64,000 nucleotides of DNA from Poa pratensis (lineage: Eukaryota > Streptophyta > Magnoliopsida > Poales > Poaceae): NCBI GenBank assembly GCA_947311845.1, contig CAMZMU010000012.1, positions 7,297,734 through 7,361,733 on the forward strand, read 5' to 3'. The notes under the pieces are model-generated. The model had not been told where the DNA came from, did no database searches, and was given only the letters and a program-made list of their open reading frames with translations. Within the stretch, counting starts at the first letter, position 1; each line of letters begins with the position of its first letter. Shown here one piece after another: positions 56,714-64,000 of this stretch. The position numbers and the translations under genes were made by a program.

Positions 56714-57741
56714 ATCATGCCAGCAACCGAGCCTTGGTTGCCAAAGCATTTTGAGCCAGATTCTACTGGCCTACGGCGATCCAGGAGGCCGAAGACATAG
56801 TCAGGAAGTGCCTGGGCTGCCAGAAGTTCGCCACCAAGCCACACGCACCTGTATCAGAGCTGAAAACAATACCACTCGCCTGGCCCTTCGCCCAATGGGG
56901 GCTCGACATGGTGGGCCCATTGAGGAAATCATCTCGTGGCGGACACACACATCTCCTGGTGGCAGTCGACAAGTTCACGAAGTGGATCGAAGCTGTACCC
57001 ATAACGAGCTCGACTACCACATCCGCAGTTAACTTCATCAGATCCATCATCTTCAGGTTTGGGATACCCCACAGCATCATCACCGACAACGGCACAAATT
57101 TCACAGCCGACGAGTTCAAGGATTTCTGCAAGGAGCAGGGCATCAAACTCAATTGCGCCTCTGTCACACATCCTCAATCCAATGGACAAGTCGAGAAAAC
57201 AAATGGCCTAGTCTGCAGCGGCCTCGAGAAACGTCTACTGGTGCAACTCAAGCGCGCCGCGGGTGCCTGGGTGGAAGAGCTACCCTCTGTCCTCTGGAGT
57301 CTGAGGACCACGCCAAACAGATCAATGCAATACACTCCATTCTTCATGGTCTATGGCGCCGAAGCGGTCATGCCGTACAACCTGCGATTCGACGCACCTC
57401 GCGTGGTCGTCTATGACGAGTCAGACGCAGACAAAGCACTCGAAGACGGCGTCCACGCATTGGATGAGGCACGAGACATCGCACTCTCCCGCACGGCCGT
57501 TTACTAGCAGAGTCTCCGCAACTACCATGGTCGTCGACTGCGCACAAGATCCTTCGTCCCGGGCGACCTAGTGTTGCGGCTCAAGCAGAAGAAGGTGCAC
57601 AAGCTTGCCTCCCCATGGGAGGGACCCTTCATCATCACGGAGGCCATCGACGGCGGCGCCTACCGCCTGAAGCACGCGAAGATGGGAGAGCTCTCCCACA
57701 ACCCGTGGAACGTTGCGCACCTGCGCCGTTTCTACACATAG
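56714..57741 (+). pseudogene. int: T2 integrase
   Basis: It resumes in the zinc-binding domain (HHASNRALVAKAF, then CLGCQKFATKPHA) and continues with the core: WGLDMVGPLRKSS, IITDNGTNF, SNGQVEKTNG (D, D, E present), WSLRTTPNRSMQ and FMVYGAEAVMP. The C-terminal part reads LRLKQKKVHKLASPWEGPF and ends NPWNVAHLRRFYT, stop 57739-57741. Defects are a stop where T1 has Gln (57505-57507, CAG to TAG) and a stop in the N-terminal domain at about 56751. Otherwise the frame is remarkably intact compared with T1. Confidence 0.9.
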
Positions 57742-57943
57742 CATACACATACATGTAATTGTGCTTAAACGCCTACAAGCAGCAGGTTTCAGACACGCTC
57801 TTTTCCTTACCAGGGTACCTAAGGGGACTGAAAGGTTTTTAATGAGGCGGCTTCCTAGCTTAATATACAATGATTGGGAAACAAAGCATTCTCCTTTTAC
57901 TTTTTACAGTCAAAAAGCAAAAAAGACCTAGGCCACACTCGAA

Positions 57944-58402
57944 CACTCGGGGGCTATGCCACACAGGTTCACTCCAAAAACAAAAAAGACCAAGGCCGCA
58001 CTCAAACACTCGGAGAGGCTGCGCCACATAGGTTCAAGTCAACAAGCAAAAAAGACCTAGGCCGCACTCGAACACTCGGGGGCTGCGCCGCACAGGTTCA
58101 CTCCAAAAAACAAAAAAGACCTTGGCCGCACTCGAACAATCGCGGGCTGCGCCATTCAGGTTCACCTCAAAAGCAAACAAAGCCTAGGCCGCAGTCGAAC
58201 ACTCGGGGGCTGCACCACACAGGTTACTCCCTCTTCACGCAAACAAAAAACTTGGCCACACCCGAGCGCTCGGGGGCTACGCCGCACATGGCACATTACT
58301 CAAGGCACGTGGATCGCACCCGAACGCTCGGGGGCTGCGTCCAAGCCATCAAACAAACTATTGTCTTCGACAAACAAATCACAGATATACACTCGGGGGC
58401 TG
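57944..58402 (+). repeat. Array of eight PPT-like repeats in T2
   Basis: CACTCGGGGGCTG or close variants begin at 57944, 58007, 58073, 58137, 58200, 58268, 58326 and 58390, at 58-68 bp. Each unit also carries CAAAAAAGACC and GGTTCAC-like segments, so this is a degenerate ~64-bp tandem repeat. It occupies the same place (between integrase and antisense gene) and strand sense as the array in T1. Plus-strand frames through it are not genes. Confidence 0.9.
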
Positions 58403-58466
58403 CTCCCCCATGGACATACATCATTCATGTACAACGTAGCTTAACGAGCATACACATTTTTGCCTC

Positions 58467-61400
58467 CTAATCTACAGGCTCACTCTTGGGCGCATCCAGC
58501 GGACCTACATGGCGCTCCATCTGCCTCTGGACTTGACCAATAACCTGCCTCGTAGGTGCAAGAGTAACTGCATAATGGTCCTCTTCGGGAAGGCCATCAA
58601 CAATCCTCTCCAATAGGTTCGGGCGGTGGAGTCGCACATAAGCAAAGGCGACATTGGCTCCGACAACAAGCTGAGCGTGCAGAAACTCCTTGATCGTGGA
58701 GCCTTCGCGGAATCTCGTCAGCAGGGCAGGTATACCCTGTGGTTGCTCATTATGCGGGAACATAGCCCGATGCACCCGCGCCAGAGTAGACCTGCATGAC
58801 TCTAACAGCAGGCCAGCTAGCCAGGCACGATCCAGTAAGATAGCAAGCACTCGAGCCTTTGGTCTATCAGACCAGAAGTACTGGGAACCGGAAGTGCGCC
58901 GGTAATGGCCCCATCCAGTCGTTCCTCTACGCGAGTCTTCTCGGCTCTCCAGTCTGGGTTCACACCTGCAAAGCAATACAAGGAAACAAAATGAGAAGCA
59001 GTCTAAGCAAAAGCAACTCGCAGTTGAAGGTTTTGTCAGCCGCACTGACATTCTAGCTGTCGATTAATCAGGTCCAGCTCCCCAATCAAGTATTCCTCTC
59101 GCTCGGTCGAGGGTGCGGGCCTCGACTTCAGCGCGTCCAGTTCATCCTGTGCATCCTTCAGCTCCTTCTCCAACTTCACAATCCGTGTCTTCCTATATGA
59201 CATGACGACCTCATCATTTCTGCTCCGGACAGCAGGCCGAGGCCGTGCACTCGCGGAAGGAGAAGCGTCATATGTACCAGACGCCTCAGCCTGCCCAAAA
59301 GCAAAGGTCGAACAACATGAGACCCTTGAATACAAAGAGTCAACAAAGCAACACACTCGGGGGCTAAACCCTGACAATGCAGTCAAGCAGACTCAGATTG
59401 CAAAAGCAGCATCATGTTAATCACCAAGTAGCACAAGTTCATTACAAGCAAAATAAAAAAAGGAAGGAGGCCAGTACTACATACTACGACGTCAACTCCG
59501 ACCCAGACCTAACAGCGCGGGCAGCAACTTCGGCAGTGCGTCCCTCCACCATGGCCACCATGATCTCCGCTAGTCGCGCCGCCTCTTCCTTCACCGAGCT
59601 CAACGATGTCGTTCTTCCATCAGGCTTCCACGGGAAGTCCGCTACGACCTTCTTGAAGTCACCCGCAACACCATGACCCAGCAACAACTTGAATGTAAGC
59701 TCTGAGCCGCGTACCATTTTGGTGCGACTGAAGTTCGCCATGGTGGAAGACTCCGGGCCAAGCACTGCAGCCAGACCATCAACGCTGGCGGGTGGCGTGC
59801 GTAGTGGAAAGACGTTCTTGTGCACCGCCGCAAGAGCACCAGTCGACTTGGCAAACGCGTCCTTGGCATAAGCACACATGGTGTCGAAGGCGCTGACATC
59901 ACGGTCTCACGGAACATCGTCGTCCGTTGCCTCTGTAGGCGGGGCTGCGCCAAAAGCATCTGCGCATCCAACAAACTTAAGTACCAATTCGACTGAATTG
60001 GGAGAACAAACTTCAAGCAAACAACAAGTGAGAAGGAGGCATTACCTCCAACAACATGGGCAAGCGCTAGCTGGCGATCCACATGCACTTTCTCGCCCCG
60101 AAGGATGGCATCCTCGCGGTCCTTGGCTTCCTTCAGCTTTCGCTCAGCATCATCGTGTTGAGACTTGAGTTCCTTCTCCAGCTCAAGCACCCGATTCACA
60201 GCAGTCTCCTGGTCACCTGCAAGAAGAATGAACCATCAAGCGGATGCGAAACAGGAGTGACAACAAGTTAAACACAAACCAAAGAGTCATTTACGCTTAG
60301 ACTGCTCCAGAGCAGAGCGAAGCTGATCCCTATCCTGCTCCATGGACGTAGGCTGCACCTGATTCCATAAGGTTGCGGTAGAAAGGCTGTACAACACAGA
60401 ACAACTCGTGAATTTGAGCCTATGCCCAACTCTACTAGTTGCACATAGCCTCGGGGGCTACTCCCATCGGGAGCACTGTCGCGCACCCGATAAATCAGAA
60501 GACCATAAGACACTTACATGATCATGGAGCGGCGCAGCGCTCGAAGAAGACGGAGCAAATACTTTCAGAGCGGAGGGAGCCGAAGCCTTCACAACCTCCG
60601 TAGCGGCTGTCACAGTCGCTAAAGGAGAAACCTCCGGAGGGTTCAATTATGTCTCCGTACCGCTCGGACAGGAGAAGGAGGCACACTTGTGCCACGACCA
60701 GCACTGCACATAGAGTGCTCAACTCAGAACTGCGCACAAGCAAAGACAGAAGCCTAGCATGGAGAAAGGTGCTCACCTTTTTTCCTCGTCTTCTTCGCTA
60801 CCGAGGGAGTCCACGTCGAATAACCTGCCAAACTCGGCCGCGCCGCCAGCGAGAGGCGCCGTGTTCAGCGGAACAACTTCCATCGGGTCCTTCATGCGGG
60901 GCGATGAAGAACCCGAGTCGCCATCATCTTCCAGGGCCACCTTCTTGGACGGTGAGCCTGCTGCAATAGATTTCGCCTTGTCCTGCCGGCGAAGCTTGGG
61001 CGGCTGCTCATCTTCGTCATATTTCTCCGTCTCCTCCACCTCCTCATCAGGTGAGGTGGTCACGGAGGGAATGGAGTCATCCTCATCGGCCGGCTCAACT
61101 TCGGGGAACTCCACCTCAAAAGTCACCCCACCTTCGGGCAAGGGTGCAAGACAAGAGAGACTCGGATGACCCTGCAAAGCAAGCACAAGATGGTTCACAC
61201 AACAGCAGCATAGAAGAATCGACAACAAAAAGCAAGAAAAATCTCACCTCAGGCAGTGGGTTCTCAATCCCATAGGGAGCAACAGGGCAGTCGACGTCGC
61301 GGGGGTCCGTAGCTCAGATGCTAATCACGGAGCGCACCTTCGTAACGACTTCCTTCTTCGACAACTCCTCATTTGTCAGACGGGAGGAGTCATCCGCGCC

Positions 61401-61602
61401 CTGGAACTCCCACATTGGGTGGTCCCAAAGGCATATCGGCTGCACACGCATCTTCACAAATGTGGCAATAAGGTGGATGCCACCCACCTGCTTGCCCATC
61501 GTGTTCATCAACTCGGCGACTTTCTTTAGCAGGGGCGCCACTTCCACCTTATCTTCACTCAACAGCATGTCCGCCCAGGCGTTCAACGTCCTCAGAGGCT
61601 TG
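58467..61602 (-). pseudogene. T2 antisense gene (Transposase_28-type), 5' end cut off
   Basis: It lies opposite to T2 gag-pol and is homologous exon by exon to the T1 antisense gene: QVGGIHLIATFVKMRVQP and WEFQGADDSS..LTNEELSK (61586-61320) match T1's 7290-7450. The Glu-rich exon 61228-60773, coiled-coil exons at about 60200-59480 and 59386-59050, and the last exon 58985-58467 follow; the last contains RARVLAILLDRAWLAGLLLE-like sequence and ends APKSEPVD, like T1's KDEPED. Introns have GT/AG ends and similar positions. The N-terminal domain is missing because TG copy 3 inserted at 61602. The long open last exon in both copies suggests past protein-level constraint. Confidence 0.75.
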
Positions 61603-63259
61603 TGATGACGTGCAACACACGTTCGTTGGGAGACCCCAAGAGGAAACTATGATGTAGTCCAGCAGCAAGTTTTCCCTCAGTATGAAACCAAGGTTATCGA
61701 ACCAGTCGGAGCAGTAGCACTTCAGAAGGTTGTCAGTGGCGGACCGTGGCACGGCGCAACACCAGGGAATCGGGCGCTGATGTGGAACCTGCACACAACA
61801 CAATCAAACTACTTTGTCCCAACGAAACAGGAAGGTTGTCAATCTCCCCGGCTTGCTGAAAACAAAGGGTTAAATGTATGGTGTGGAAAACAATGTTTAA
61901 TTGCAGAAAGTAAAAGAGAACCATGATTGCAGATGGTGGTTTAATCAATGTAAAAGAATGGACTGGGCTTCACAGTTCACTAGTGGTGTCTCTCCATAAA
62001 GATAAACGATATGTTGGGTAAACAAATTACAGCTGGGCAATTGATAAAATATTGAGCGCATGACAATGCATACATATATGACAAGATGGCTACCATGATA
62101 TTTAATTGGGCATTATGACAAAATACATAGACCGTTATCCAACCGCAAGATGGCTACCATGATATTTAATTGGGCATTATGACAAAATACATAGACCGTT
62201 ATCCAACCGCATCTATGACTAATAATCCACCTTCAGGTTGACATCCGTGTTCCCCGTTGGTATTAAGTTGCAAGCAACGGATAATCGCATTAAGCAATGT
62301 GCGTAAAGTAAACAAGTACATATGACCGTGGACATAGCATTGTTATGTTACCCCTAGTAGCAACAGCACATCCACAACCTTAGGCGTTGCTGTCACTCGC
62401 CCAGATTACTGGAGACTGAACCCACTATCTAGCATAAATACTCTCTCTGGAGTTACAAGCATCTACTTGGCCAAAGCATCTACTAGTAACGGAAAGCATG
62501 CAAGATCATAAATAACATGTATCATAGATTAATAATCAACTTGATCATAGTATTCAATATTCATCGGATCCCAGCAAACACAACATGTAGCATTACAATA
62601 AGATGATCTTGATCATGTTAGGCAGCTCACAAGATCTAAACATGATGACACAAAGTGGAGAGACAACCATCTAGCTACTGCTATGGACCCGTAGTCCAAG
62701 GATGAACTACTCACGCATCACTCCGGAGGCAGGCATGGTGATGTAGAGCCCTCCGGTGATGATTCCCCTCTCCGGCAGGGTGCCGGGAAGAGGTTCTGGA
62801 CCCTCCCGAGCTAGGGTTGACGACGGCGCCGCCTCTGAAACTTTTCGTGGAATATGACTCGGGTATCTAGGGTTTTTGCATCGGGGGAATAAGTAGGCGA
62901 AAGGGCGGCGGCTGGAGAGCCCCGAGGGGCCCACACCACTCTAGGGCGCGGCCCCACCTCTGGCCGTGCCCAGGGGGCCTGTGGGCCTCCCCGGCTCTTC
63001 TCCGTCTCCCTTTGGACTCCATGTGTGTCTCGATAAAATAGGGACCTCCGTAAATTTTCGTCCAATTCCGAGAATATTTCCGACTAGCTTTTCTGGAATA
63101 CAAAAACAGCAGAAAACAGGAACTGGCACTGTGGCATCTTGTTAATAGGTTAGTCCCAAAAAATGTATAAAATGACATAAAGTGGATGCAAAACATGTAA
63201 CAATTGGTATAATATCATCATGGAACATCAAAAATTATAGATACGTTTGAGACGTATCA
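61603..63259 (-). repeat. TG-family LTR copy 3 (3' LTR)
   Basis: On the minus strand it begins TGATACGTC at 63259 and ends CACGTCATCA at 61603, 1657 bp, the most complete of the three copies. It abuts T2 antisense-gene sequence at 61602; GCTTG (61598-61602) would be the target duplication, the other copy being beyond the window. A 62-bp internal tandem duplication lies at 62084-62205 (around GATGGCTACCATGATATTT). Confidence 0.85.
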
Positions 63260-64000
63260 GCATCCCCAAGCTTAGTTCCTGCTCGTCCTCGAGTAGGTAA
63301 ACGATAAAACAATATAATTTTTGAGGTGACATGCTACCATCATAATCTTGATCATATAATATTGTAAGGCACATGTAAATGAATGAAGTGATCCAAGTCA
63401 ATGGTCTATAGTTTGCTATCAAATAGATAATGAGTAAACAACTGAATCACACAAGCTAAACTTTTCATGAATAGTACTTTGGAGACAATGCATCCACAGG
63501 TTCACATAAGAGTTAACTCATAAAGCAATAGATTCTAACAAAAGGTATTTAACCAACACAAAGGAAGATTTAAGTTTCAGCATTTGCTTCAACTTTCAAC
63601 ATATTTATCTCATGGATATTGTCAACACAAAGCAATATAATAAGTCCAATATGTAGCATATAACAAATGTTGTATCAAAGTTGACACTAGTGTTTGCTTG
63701 TGGAAGATAGAAAGAAATAGGAAAACTGACTCAACATAAAAGTAAAAGAAAGGCCCTTCGCAGAGGGAAGCAGGGATTAAATCATGTGCTAGAGCTTTTT
63801 AGTTTTTGAAATCATATAGAGAGTAAAAATTAAGTTTTGAGAGGTGTTTGTTAATTGTCAACGAATGGCAGCGGATGAAAACAGTATTCTCCCTATCAAC
63901 CAGACTTTTAAGAGCGGCTCCCATGAAGGACGTTATTTCTACCAGCAAGGCAGATCATCCCTCTTTCTCTTTTGTTTACACATGCAGATGTTTCACTGAG
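63260..64000 (-). mobile_element. TG-family internal 3' region, copy 3
   Basis: It starts (minus strand) at the right edge and runs to the PPT-like TTGGGGATGC next to 63259. It is homologous to 1400-2259 of copy 1 throughout and has no coding frame. The element continues past the window. Confidence 0.75.

Noticed and set aside
57874..58470. Plus-strand frame of 198 codons rich in KKDLGRTRTLGG repeats
   Set aside because: It is the translation of the PPT-like tandem repeat array, with unit length not constant in codons.

Overview
The window is nuclear DNA of a grass, most likely subfamily Pooideae (Triticeae, Aveneae or Poeae). This rests on two conserved plant genes with monocot-style GC-rich first exons, set among nested LTR retrotransposons of types common in that group. 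I cannot name the species. About 20 kb in the centre (17.6-35.1 kb) holds the two host genes. Most of the rest is transposons inserted into transposons.

Layout, left part. 1-1307 is the tail, polypurine tract (PPT) and 3' LTR of one retrotransposon, inserted into the 3' internal region of an element whose LTRs begin TGATACGTC (1308-3764, family TG). 3765-4630 and 16995-17300 are parts of an older locus split by a complete Ty3/gypsy Tat-lineage element, T1 (4631-16994, minus strand, 5-bp target duplication ACGCC, LTRs about 1.4% diverged). T1 carries gag, protease, RT, two RNase H domains and integrase on the minus strand. A separate, intron-bearing gene lies on the opposite strand in its 3' half.

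Centre. A complete 16-exon BONZAI1 (copine) gene spans 17660-32131 and encodes 577 residues. Its first two introns are about 4.7 and 5.0 kb because they hold a short-LTR copia fragment, a hAT transposase remnant and a nearly complete RTE LINE with a 20-bp target duplication. It is followed in the same orientation by an intronless WD40 gene of the LWD1/AN11 type (33891-35117).

Right part. Two 5'-truncated L1 LINEs have clear target duplications (36462-37428 and 41354-44700). At 45216 a second Tat element, T2, begins on the plus strand. T2 is interrupted by a truncated TG LTR (46246-47619), then by an Athila-like element that replaced T2's RT/RNase H region (48601-56713). The Athila part itself contains a 3.5-kb solo LTR (52173-55718). 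T2 resumes at 56714 with integrase, a PPT-like repeat array and its own antisense gene (58467-61602), which is cut by a third TG copy running off the right edge.

The most unusual signals are (1) an array of four hairpins in the Athila 3' region whose stems change sequence but keep pairing, and (2) arrays of roughly 62-bp repeats in T1 and T2 that conserve a copy of the element's own PPT while the rest of each repeat has diverged.
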